From positions 434,001-498,000 of the forward strand of contig JAFBJZ010000915.1 of assembly GCA_016785225.1 (NCBI GenBank): DNA of 64,000 nucleotides, given 5' to 3'. Origin of the DNA: Psettodes erumei. Lineage: Eukaryota; Chordata; Actinopteri; Pleuronectiformes; Psettodidae. The position numbers and the translations under genes were made by a program. The notes under the pieces were generated by a model. It ran no database searches. It saw only the letters and a list, made by a program, of their open reading frames with translations, and was not told the origin of the DNA. Below, piece after piece: positions 14,501 through 26,500 of this stretch; the first letter of the stretch is position 1; every line of letters begins with the position of its first letter.

Positions 14501-17500
14501 TTTCTCCTGGTAGTGGCTTCATATTTATTGGAAAGATATGAGTTGTATAGATTTTTTTTAACTAACTCAAAGTGAGAAAGAGACTATGTTTCCTAAAATG
14601 TCAGACTATTCTTTTAAGTCACAAATTCACTTCACATCAAGGTAAAATGCACACAACAGACGTTAAAACAAAAGATACCTCCTGTTAATTTTCAGTATCA
14701 TTTATGCTATGCTTATTTACACACAGGCAGCTTGAAACTTATTTTCTCAAATCTGTTATCAGCAGTTTTAGAAGACAGTAATAATAGTTTCATAATTTTA
14801 CCAGTATCAAACTAATTGCCGTATTTTAATGGTCTTTGTTAAACTCCAGTTCATTGTTGTTATTAGTAGAATTTTTGGTTTAAAGGATGATACTGTGTGA
14901 AACCATGTTGGTGTATCTTTAATCTTCTGGTGCTTTTAAAGTCACGGATCTGTACACTTTCATAATAAATCAAAAGATCAGCTCAGAGTTTTATGAAAGC
15001 TTTTTTCATGGCCTAACAAAATATGTAAGAGCCTTAAAAATTCAATTTCATCGTGTTTTTTTAGGCTGAGTTGTAAGTTGAAACTTTAGTTTGAGCTTAA
15101 ATCATGAAACACCTCAGGGCATTTTTGGATTGGAGTTCTGGAAAGTTCTTCAGTGCGTCTGTATACTGAACTTTTCATTTTGACGACAAGATCATAAATA
15201 GAAATAGCTCTGCACAGTCTAAAAGAGGCATTTTGCAATCCCAAATCCCATTCTCCTTTCCCCTCACCACATATTTCATACCTCACTGGCTCCTGTATTA
15301 AAGCATAATGTCTTTTGCATTTCATATTTCTTTATTTTTATTTCACTGAGCAAAGGTAAGCTCTGTTGCTATGGTGATTTCAATTACATTCAAGTATTAC
15401 AAAAGGCAGTCCCTCCAAAAAAGAAAGATGGTGTACTGTATTAGGTCAATCAACTTCGTTTTAGCTGTTTGCAAAGATTGCAATGTTTCCGCAGAGAAAG
15501 TAATTTCAGGAAACTCATAATATTAAAATTTTGGGCCATTTAATAGGTTTGGTTGGAGCAGTATATCCAATTTCTTTGTACGTGTACAATGACAATAAAA
15601 AGATTCATTCATTCATATGAAAATTCAGGTAATTTTCACCAACCACATGGTTTCTTATGTTAGTGGTAACTCTTCTCTCTCTATCTTTAGTAGTTTATCT
15701 ATGTGTTGCTAACCTTCTCTTCCTGTGCTGTGTGTCGTCTCGCCCAGCTGGAGGAGCTTCAGTGGCCAGATGGGGAGCAGGAGGTGCCTGTCTCTGTATG
15801 CAGTCTGCCCTGCAAAACTGGGGAGAGGAAGAAGAGGGTAAAGGGCATGCCGTGCTGCTGGCACTGTGAGCTGTGTGATGGCTACCAGTACCAGTATGAC
15901 GAGACTTCCTGCAGACTGTGTGCCTACAACATGAGGCCCAACCCCAACAGAACCGCCTGCCAGACCATCCCCATTGTCAAGCTCGAGTGGCACTCCCCTT
16001 GGGCGATAATCCCTGTCTTCCTGGCCATGCTTGGTATCATTGCCACCATCTTCGTCATGGCGACCTTCATACGCTACAATGACACACCCATTGTGCGGGC
16101 GTCGGGCCGAGAGCTGAGCTATGTGCTGCTGACGGGCATCTTTCTGTGTTACATCATCACCTTCCTCATGATCGCCAAGCCTGACGTGGCTGTGTGTGCC
16201 TTCAGGAGGATCTTCCTCGGTCTGGGCATGTGCATCAGCTACGCCGCATTGCTCACCAAGACCAACCGCATCTATCGTATCTTCGAGCAGGGCAAGCAGA
16301 CGGTCACGGCCCCGCGTTTCATCAGTCCCACCTCCCAGATTGCCATCACTTCCAGTCTGATCTGTGTGCAGCTGCTGGGCGTGCTGGCGTGGTTCTCTGT
16401 GGACCCACCAAACACCATCGTCGACTATGACGAGCAGAAAACCATTAACCCCATGCTGGCCCGCGGTGTGCTGAAGTGTGACATCACAGACCTTCAGATA
16501 ATCTGCTCACTGGGCTACAGCATCCTGTTGATGGTGACCTGTACCATCTATGCCATCAAGACAAGGGATGTACCAGAAGACTTCAATGAAGCCAAGCCCA
16601 TTGGCTTCACTATGTACACCACTTGCATTGTCTGGCTGGCCTTCATCCCGATTTTCTTTGGCACAGCCCAGTCGGCAGAGAAGGTGAGTCATGTCTCTCT
16701 CTTTTGCTTTCTCCCGCTCTCTCTCAGTTACCACCCGTTTCTTTGTCTGTCTCTCGCCCTCCTCTCATAAAATTTCCCTTTCATTCCTTCGGCCCTGTTT
16801 TTATCTTGTCCAAACACATGCAGGCATGCATATTTGTGCAAACACAAAATGAAAACACAAACAGTACATAAAGGGAGCACACACACACACACATGTATGG
16901 ATTTAGTGACTGTATAAGTTATTGGTTCATTTTCTTTTGATTTCATATTCACATGGTTCTGATGTGCATTGAAACCCCACGCTGGGACTACCACAGGCAG
17001 AAATAGGCACATAAGGTAAAGGCGGAGGACGTGTTGATGTTAAGCACCAAAATCCTGACATGCCCAAGGAGTGATACGGATGGGGGTGCCTACTGCTCCA
17101 GATGCCATTATCTCAGTTCTCATGCCTAAGGCTCAACATACACTATTATGCCTTATTCTGGAGGGAGAGACAGATTGAGGAGGTGGAGGAAGAAGAGGAT
17201 GAGGAGCAAGAGGAAGGGAGGAAGGCATGGAGAAGTGTGTTTTTGTGTGTGTGTGTGTGGGGGGGGGGTAAATAGAAGTTTGATTCAACACATTCCGTCT
17301 CCTGACAGCTGCACCCCACTCAACAAAGCATTTGACATTGGGTGCTGCTGGAGCTGATTGAGAATATGACACTCTGACCTTCTGTGCTAGTCATTGCTTA
17401 TCTGGCCAGCACTGGGCAGAATACAGATGCATTCATCTGCTGGACCCATGAGCTGCGCGCGCCGCTTGGCAGGCCGTGTCTACAAGACAGAGGGGGGGGG

Positions 17501-20500
17501 GGTTCCACTGACAGAACATCGATGCAGACAGGAAAGTGTTACTCCTAACCTTTTGAGAGGCACACCGCTCAATATCCTTCCTGCTAAGCTACCGCATGAG
17601 ATGGATCAGAAACTGATTTTCCTCATCTCAATTTGCTGCTGATTTCATAGATGAAATACACCCTCAGCAGTGATTAGGAGTTCATTATGTTACTGGTGGC
17701 AAACTAGCGAGGCAGTAATGTGTTTATCTTTCCCCTTTATGCAGTTAACTCTTTCTTCACACCAGCTACTGCCTTACACTCACCTCCAGTTCACACTACA
17801 GCCTCCTGGCATAATGGCCGTTGTGGGTGCATTTCTGCTTTCTCCCCAGCCACTGCTGGTGAGAAGTGCTTTTGCATGTCTTGATAAACATCTTTTGCAA
17901 AAGCTGCTGTGTAGTTAAGGTGAAATATCCATCATTTCAGCGTATTTATGCTTTAGTTTACAACCCACATCCCTCACGTCTGTTTCTGCTGAGACTTTTT
18001 TCACTGGCTTATAAGATTCCCTCATGAATGCTTTGCTAAAGCAAACGTACAAAATACTGAAAAATAGTGTCATTAGGTGATAGATAAGATTGATGCTGTG
18101 TGTTTATGTGTAGATCTGCATATAAATAACATATTGGAGTCTAAATGAGATGCTTTTTACTTTAGCCTCACTTTAAGTAGCTTGCCCTATTGTGTTTTTA
18201 TATGCAGATGTGGCTCAACACTCATGCAGATTTGTTATTATTCTCACCCCAGGTTGTCCGATATCAAAACATTTCTGAAGACACTAGATGATATGTCAGT
18301 TCCAATGATAATGAAAAAAACCCCAACAAACATCTGTCTGCTTTACGTTTTATCATCTTATGACATTGTATTGTCACGGAAGTTGTGAGCGCACTGAGTT
18401 TCTTTAACTCGGCACCATTTAGATGCCTCCATTTTCCACACCTGTGACTCCCTCTCCCTCCCTCTGTTTTGCCCATTCAAACGCGTGTCGAGGGAAGCCA
18501 TGCGAAAAACGGTAACAAAGGATCACAGAGCACCCCCCCTTCTCCCACACAACCTCCTATGCACCTGCATGCGCTCAGTCAACTACTCAACACTCTCAAA
18601 GTAATGACTGTGAGAGTAACCAGCATCCAAATCCTGCGGTCCTCAGGCGTACAGATCAGCTGGCTTTTGAAACAAACTCCAGGCCTGCGAGTCACTTCAG
18701 ACAGACTTTTGAAGAGTCAGACAACATAGAAATGTGCAAAATAGTGTTAAGAAAGTCACAGTAATGTTTTTGCACGGCTCGAAATGTAGAAGAACTTGCA
18801 AATACATTTAAGGGATGCTGTCAGCGAACACAAGAACTCTCTTATTCTGTAGCGTCTTTGACCACAGAACACGTTTCATGCTCCTCAGAAGAGTAGGATG
18901 GTGCTATAATGAAACACTTTCCCTGAGGCACAGAAACCTTCTAGTAAAACACCCACAAGATCCAGTCACGCTTAAAAGAGAACTTTGTGTCATGAAAACT
19001 CACATACTGGACCTCAAAACATGTCTGGAAACCACTTAGGCTCTTGTAAGATGTCTTCTGTACCCACATGAACTTCTTGAAGATAGATCGAGCTGCCAAG
19101 TATCATTAACGGTGACTTAACTATACTCGGCAAAAATGTTCACATTTCATCTTTCGGCAGGTGAAATGAAAATTCCAACTTCTAATCCTCCTGTCTCTGC
19201 AAACAACTGCACTTGACAGGAGGAGTTAGACCATGCGCTCACTGCGGAGATGTGGAGACTTGAAAATAATGTGAAATTACACTGACAATCATTTTTACGC
19301 TTGAAGCCTTGAGCTGATTGTGCGAGAGGCAGACTGCATGCAAAAAATTAAACCTGTCCAAATGTATTTGAAAAAGACTGAAGGGTATGCAAGCATGTAT
19401 TTATTTACCAAATGGGGAAAAAAGGCTTGATGTCCCTGTTTTACACTACTCAGAGCTGCAAAGTAGAAGTTATGACAATCTGTTATAGTTTTCAGTCACA
19501 GCTGACGGTATCAGAGAAGGGCGAAAATTAAAATGTAGAAAGTAGCTACACATTTTTGGTATGTAATTTTTATACATATATGCAAATAACATATCTCTAA
19601 TAACATTACCGTAAATACACTATCTATATTTGCAAGTGCGTCACAAATTATATATACATGACTGAATTAAAAAGGAAAAAAAAAACAACTGTAACTTCTA
19701 CTGAATATCTCACAGCCTCTTTATCTACCAATCTGGATGTCTGGAAATGGGGATCTCCTGTGTGGAGTCAGAATGAAGGGAAGACCATCCACACACAAAG
19801 CGGTGTCAAAGCCAGACAGTCATTCATGACATGAGCCGGGTGGGGAAGTAGGCCACCCAAAACAACACGAGGCATCCAGGTAGTCAGAGGAGACTGCAAA
19901 TCCCCTGGAACCATTATTGAAGGCATTCTCTAATGGGGCAAAGAGCATTCTAATTGTCAGTTACAGAATCAAATCCTTATTGCTGTGTGCATTTATAGTA
20001 CTCAACCATACCCAACTAAATTGCCTTTGCAGTAAGTATATCCCTGGTGGGTATAATTATGAGAATTACACTCAACAGCTTTTTGTCTAAGTGGTGAGAC
20101 ATGTCATTTGCTGTGGCTGGATTTTGGCACTGGCCTTGTCAATGAGATGTGAAATTCAAAATCATGCATTTGATTCCTGATGAGGATGTTAATAAATCAT
20201 TACCGCGGCTATAAATAGAGAGTTGCCAAGCAGTTGTCGAAATGACTTCATGTATTTATTTATGTTAAAGCAACAGGAATTAATTATGAATTTTCTGTGA
20301 CAAGCTAAACAGTCGAGTGGAGGGTGAGAGGGCCTACGAATTTGGGTCAAGCTCGTCGAGAGGCACAAATAAAAACCCCTGTGTCTGTGATTAGAGACGG
20401 TGAGAAAAAGGATTTGGTTTGGTGTGTCTGTGCGTGTGTTTTTGTGCGCGTGTAGCTGCATTGTAGGGAGTGAAAGCCGACATACCAACACATGTTTGTG

Positions 20501-23500
20501 TGTGTGTGTGTGTGTGTTTGCTTGTGTGCGAAGAGCATGAGCAAGCACCTAATGCTTACTGTGCGCCGGCGCCCGAATGGGCTCCCCTGCATGGTCAATA
20601 AATCAGCTCTGATAGGGTCAGCATTGCAGTGTCTAAGGTATCAGAATCTCATTAAAAGCTTATTCCAGTCGTGTTTAGTTGCTCGCACCCAACTCTGTAG
20701 TGTTGCTATGGATACCAGTCGGGTTACCAACTACCAAACATGGAAACACAGCACAAAGCAGAGATTCTCTGGCGATTGCTGGCGATCACTTGCCCCAATA
20801 TCGAATCATAAAGTCTGCGCATTCACAGCTCAGGCTCTCAGAGATGGCACAACATTTCTGCTCTCCCTCAGCTAAGAGTGACACAGAACAGGGACATACT
20901 GAGAGCATTGTGATATTCATACACTTATTAATGCATGGTGCACCAGCCAGATCACTGCCTCTGATGCTGCTCCACACAGAAACAGGAGGAGGATGGAGAG
21001 AGAAAGAAGCAGTTGAGGGCACTGGCATGGTAATGATATCAGGCATCTGAATGATTGGTGGAGATTGGAAGACAAAGGCATGACTGGCATATAGATGAGC
21101 CCATCTTGTATGAAAGAAAATGCCATTAGTTGTGCTATTTACCAAGAAAAACTGTATGCAAATGGTGACATTTCTCCCTCAGTGAATCAGTGAGCCTTTC
21201 GCTGCTCTGCAGAGACGTTTTGGTGGCTAACGTGTTTACAGTTGTATCTTCTCCCCATCCACGATACCAGTGGCTGAGTGGAAGACAGCGTATGCTTAAG
21301 TGACATCTGATGCTTTTAAGCACAGTAGATTATAGAGGAGGCTTTGGTCATGTGTTCTTGAAAAAATAATATCCCTTCTTGAAGCGATTCTTTCTCCTCC
21401 AAGTGAAACGAGAGGCTCTTACATGTCTGTCAAATTACTAACTTCACTACCACTTGGAGAAATCAGTACGTTTTAAGGAAGTCACTATATAAAATTTGCG
21501 TTGTACCGAATCATAGCGTGATCTGCGTTATGTAAGCTCGCAATTACAATTTGACAATGTGAAAGGTGTTATGTAACCTCTGCGGAGGAATGTCATGCAA
21601 AGAGAACGCACTGGCGTGAGGCTCACATGAATGGCAATCTTATGAATGCTCTCACCACTTAAGGCACTGAGGGCCTTTCACAGGCTGATTCCACTTCCAG
21701 CAGAGCTGCAGAAAAACAAATGCAGACCTGTCGAATACAGTGTTCTCAGTCCTTTCTTTGTCTTCTATTGCATTTTACAATAAAATATAGATTGCAGAGG
21801 TGGGAGTCAATTAAACAGGTGCAGGTCACAAGCAAGTCTCAGGTCTTAACCTTCAAGTCTCAATTTAGTCCCGCTGTACATTTAAAGTTACTCTAGTTCT
21901 TCTTAAGCGCTCATATTTCTCTCTGCTAATTACTTTATCTTTAGCAGTTAGCAGTGATGCTTGGATTTGATCTGACTCCAGTCCCCCCTCTTTGGTCTAG
22001 ATTTGTCTGATGAACGCTTGAGTGGTGAGATAACACATCTGATATGAAGGGAATGCGAAGGTGACGTGTCTCGGTCATCGTCTGTCAGTCCAGTCAAGGG
22101 ACCGAGCACACAGACCATTAGAAAAGAAGCCATGTGAGGACATTTTGATAAATTCGTGTTGATTCTTCAGCCACTGTCATTAATACGCTTGAACCGTCTT
22201 TGACTTGAGTGAGTAGCTGCAGGTCAGCCTTTAATAAATGCTGCTGGATTATGTTACCGTGCGCATGGCTGCTCCTTTCCCCACAGCCACACAGAGCATG
22301 CAGACCACCTACATATCTGATATTAATGGAGCATCATCAGAGCAAGAATTTTATCATTTCTTGACAGGACATTTTGTATTATACCCGTAAATCAAAGAAA
22401 CCCTACCCCAATCCCTTAACAACATAGGTGCTTGTGTCAACAGATTTTTCTTTACTCTGGGATTGAAAAAAGGACGACCAATTAACTTTTTCCATGTTTG
22501 TTCATGTCTTGTTTTCGCACAGTGGTTATTATTAGGTTTTGTATCATCACTCTTCAACAGTGTGATAGTGTTGTCACTGGATGCAGATTTTTTTAGCTGT
22601 CATCATTTTTCTTACTAACCATTTCAAAGCTACTCCTCACTTATCAGCCCTGTCAATTTCCTTCCAACATACACAGGAATGTCCATATGTTTTATGCTGT
22701 TCCAGTCTGTACTGAAATCACTGTTAACCTGTCTGTGTTTCCTTGCAGCTGTACATTCAGACAACCACACTGACCATCTCCATGAACCTCAGTGCCTCAG
22801 TAGCACTGGGCATGCTCTACATGCCCAAGGTGTACATCATTATCTTCCACCCTGAGCTTAACGTACAGAAGAGGAAGCGGAGCTTCAAGGCTGTGGTCAC
22901 AGCCGCCACAATGTCATCACGTTTGTCCCAGAAACCCAGCGAAAGGCCCAACGGAGAGGCTAAGACTGAGCTGTGTGAGAACCCCGCTGCTGACCCCATG
23001 AGTAAGTATCCCAGCGACCACAAAGCCTCAGAGTCACATACATGTGCACCGTTTATACACTGCCTGGCCAAAAAAAAGGCACCACCTGGATTTAATTAAG
23101 CAAATGCGAACGAGCCTCCTATTGGATAATTACTGCATGGCCAATTATCTTGCAGCTGGCAACAAGTTATTTAACCCCAACTGATGCAGTGAGCTGCTTC
23201 TCATTTCTTAAATGTGTTGAAAGACACATCCTGTGGTCATGGAAAACATATTAGTCTGTTTAAGAAGGGTCAAATCATTTGCATTCATCAAGCAGAGAAC
23301 ACATTTAAAGAGATTGCAGAAACTACTAAAATTGGGCTATAATTGTCCAACGCATTATTAAAAACTGGAAGGCTAGTGGGGAACTAACATCTTCAAGGAA
23401 GAAATATGGTTGAAAAAAAATCCTGACTTAAGCGTTTGGTGAAATCAAAGAAAAACAACAGTAGAACTCAGGGCTATGTTTAATAGTGAAAGTAAGAGCA

Positions 23501-26500
23501 TTTCCACAAGCACAATGTGATGGAAACTTAATGGATTGGGACTGAACAGCTCTATAGCCTCATGAAAACCACTAATCAGTGAGGCTAACTGGGAAAAAAG
23601 GCTTCAATTTGCTAGGGAGCATAAAGATTGGACTCTGGAGCTATGGAAGAAGGTCATGTGGTGTGATGAGTCCAGATTTAGTCCGTTCCAGGGTGATGGA
23701 CGAATCAGGGTTAGGAGAGAGGCAGATTAGGTGATGCACCCATCAAGTCTGTGGGGGCAGTACTATGATCTGGGGTTGCTGCAGTGGGTCAAGTCTAAGT
23801 TCAGCAACAGTATGTGCCCAAAAAATGAGGTCAGCAGACTACATGAAGATACTGAATGACCAGGTTATTCCATAAATGGATTTTTTCTTTCCTGATGGCA
23901 TGGGCCAGCTCAAATTGTGAAAGAGTGGTTCAGGAAGCATGAGACATGATTTTCACACATGGATTGCCCAACAGAGTCCAGACCATAACCCCATTGAGAA
24001 TCTTTGGGATGTGCTGGAGAAGGCTTTGCGTAGTGGTCAGATACTCCCATCATCAAAACAAGATCTTGGTGAAAAATTAATGCAACGCTGGATGGAAATA
24101 AATCTAGTGACATTGCAGAAGCTTATCGAAACAATGCCACAGCGAATGCATGCCATAATCAAAGCTAAAGGCGGTCCAACGAAATATTGTGTGACTTTTT
24201 TTTGGCCAGGCAGTGCATTATAACACAGTGCTTCAAAGATTGTCATGTTTGGTTACACTATTTTGTGATATTAAAACAAAGGAGCATCACATAGTCTGGT
24301 TTGTTAACTATGAGTTAATTAAATTTCCTTTCATCACTGGAAAGTAGTCACATTGCAGCAATTTAATTGAGTGGCTACCTGGGTAAAATGTATTCTATAA
24401 TGTCCTATGGCGTAGACCCAGTTAAATGCTTTCCTGATAAATGGTTGGACCTTTAGCCCAAGTGCACAGCAGAGAGCATGAGAGAAGATGGGGTACTCAC
24501 TCTGTGAAGAGATTTGAAGAAGCGGGGCTTTTTCGCTGCGAATGGAGGGAGATAATCTGTCTCTGTTGCTGTTACTCATTCCACCCTTCATCAGGAACAG
24601 TAAGCGTGATCCTGTTAGCAAAGATAATACTGAGTATTACTATGTGAGTGGGAAAGCCTATGTATGTCCAATAGTTACGTGATATAATGTTTGTTTTAGG
24701 GGAGCAGCACCAACACTGAAAATGTTTTTTAGAGAAGAAAACCTGCAAAAGCGGGATTTTAGACCAGTGTTGCCATGGGAGCTCTTTGCTCCTCTCTAGT
24801 TGTCAGAGATGATTGACAGTTCATGCAAATCACACATCACAGGCTCCAAAGGCCTCCCCTCCCGCAACGCTTCTAATCACATAGAGCGATCATGGCACCC
24901 ACAGGTGCACCAGCCCCTAAACCCCTCTTTGAATTATGCCTATGAGATGACAGATTTTCCTGGGAATTTCTCCAAACACCCAACAGTTGTCACGCTCATC
25001 TGTCATGAGCTGGAAAAGCTTGTGCGTGTGTGTATATATGCGTCCAACTGTGAGAGTTCATCCGTGCGAGCAATTTGCAACGTGTGTGTCAGCGACTGAA
25101 TGTGTGAGCTACGCACATACTAAGTCTGAGAGATGATGCAACTGTAGCAGGGGATCGGGAACATATCCTTGCCAGTCACACATGTGGCTCATCGAACACA
25201 TACATATTCTGCATTGAGGGTGAAACCTTAACATCTGTCGCAGTAGCACATCAAAAGTCCCCAAGCAGGGCGCACAGTCCCTGGGAGGCCCTCCCAAAAG
25301 TGCACCGTGTCATCTGTTCTGTGTCTCTCTCACCTTCTGTCTCTCCTACATGAATGTCTTCTCGCCTCATCTCTCCTCCCTGCACACTCTCTCCTCCTCT
25401 TGCCCTTCTTTTTTAGCAGCAGTGGAAGTGACATTTATTAATGGCGAATTTATGTGCATGACCGCCTCGAAACCTGAACTGTGGCTCGACCATCCCCAGA
25501 GACTGTCCGTCAATTCTTGTAGCCATCAGAGCGCCAAATACCTCCCTTTCAGGGCCCATCAGCCCCATGTGAGATGGCTCCGAGTGATTTATAGGATTAA
25601 GAGCATTAGCAACTCTGCAGATTTCAATTGGTATTGATACAGTGTAATATCTTTATGATTGCACCTCTCAGACAGGAGGATTTGTCCTGTAAATTCAGTC
25701 CTCTACTATTTTCTTCAGATACAAATAAGCCAAAACATGCATGTGCAGATGCTGTAACACTTTTCACATCAAAGTGATCTCATTAACAATGGATGCTATG
25801 TCAAGAAAATGGAACCGAACAAACAGGACAAAAGACAAGGGATGAATAAACAGCCAACAGCATTAACAATTTAGATGATCATGTAGGTAGATGTCTCAAC
25901 CCCAAACAAGTAAACACACACACTCACACAGACATACACATACACACACTTATAGTATCTTGCTAAAAAATGACTGCTCTTCCTGAAGACTGTTTATGGT
26001 TTACCAGCAAGAATCTGTTGCTGTACATTTATTAATGTTTTATTCATCATACTTGCCGGCCCAATGCAGCTGTAAAGAAATGGTGCGACTTTAATTGCAT
26101 AGCCCATGGGACTTGGTCGGCATAGCAACACTAAAGCAGCAGAACGAGAATTCATAGTAAAGTCTGTGATTTAGAAAAATAGTATATTGACCTCTACCAT
26201 ACCGAAAGGACGACGTATGCGCAGGTATGCACTTCCTTGTCATTGCTGCTGGTTCACTGACTACATGGGCATTTTCGTATCCCAGCCTTAACCACAACAG
26301 CATCACGCCCTGACATTAACCTAGTCCCAAGACGAACCTTATAACTCGAGACTTAATTCCCACAGTCAGCCTTTTGAAGATGTCATGACAGGCCTGAATG
26401 ACCTCCGTTCACAAAAAAAAAATCCCCAACGCCTACATGTTAAAATTTGTTCTCATAACGATAGATATACGAGAGGACACTTACACTCACACACAGCACC

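Larger units (their letters stand above)
12369..15747 (+). other. grm7 intron with two repeat remnants
   Basis: About 3.4 kb, AT-rich. It holds a teleost interspersed repeat at 14410-14622 and a LINE-type 3' tail at 15568-15617. The open frame at 13886-14260 shows no recognisable protein. Confidence 0.65.
16684..22748 (+). other. grm7 intron (largest in window)
   Basis: About 6.1 kb. It contains short GT/G-rich tracts at 17242-17270, a G run near 17492-17501, a (GT)n at 20494-20518, and an aagtctcaggtctt-type block at about 21795-21875 that resembles another diverged teleost repeat. No exon or RNA gene is supported. Confidence 0.65.

Noticed and set aside
15703..15747. ATG at 15703 as a start of a short receptor form
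   Set aside because: The bases before 15748 are a polypyrimidine tract and acceptor. A protein from here would lack a signal peptide and the ligand domain.
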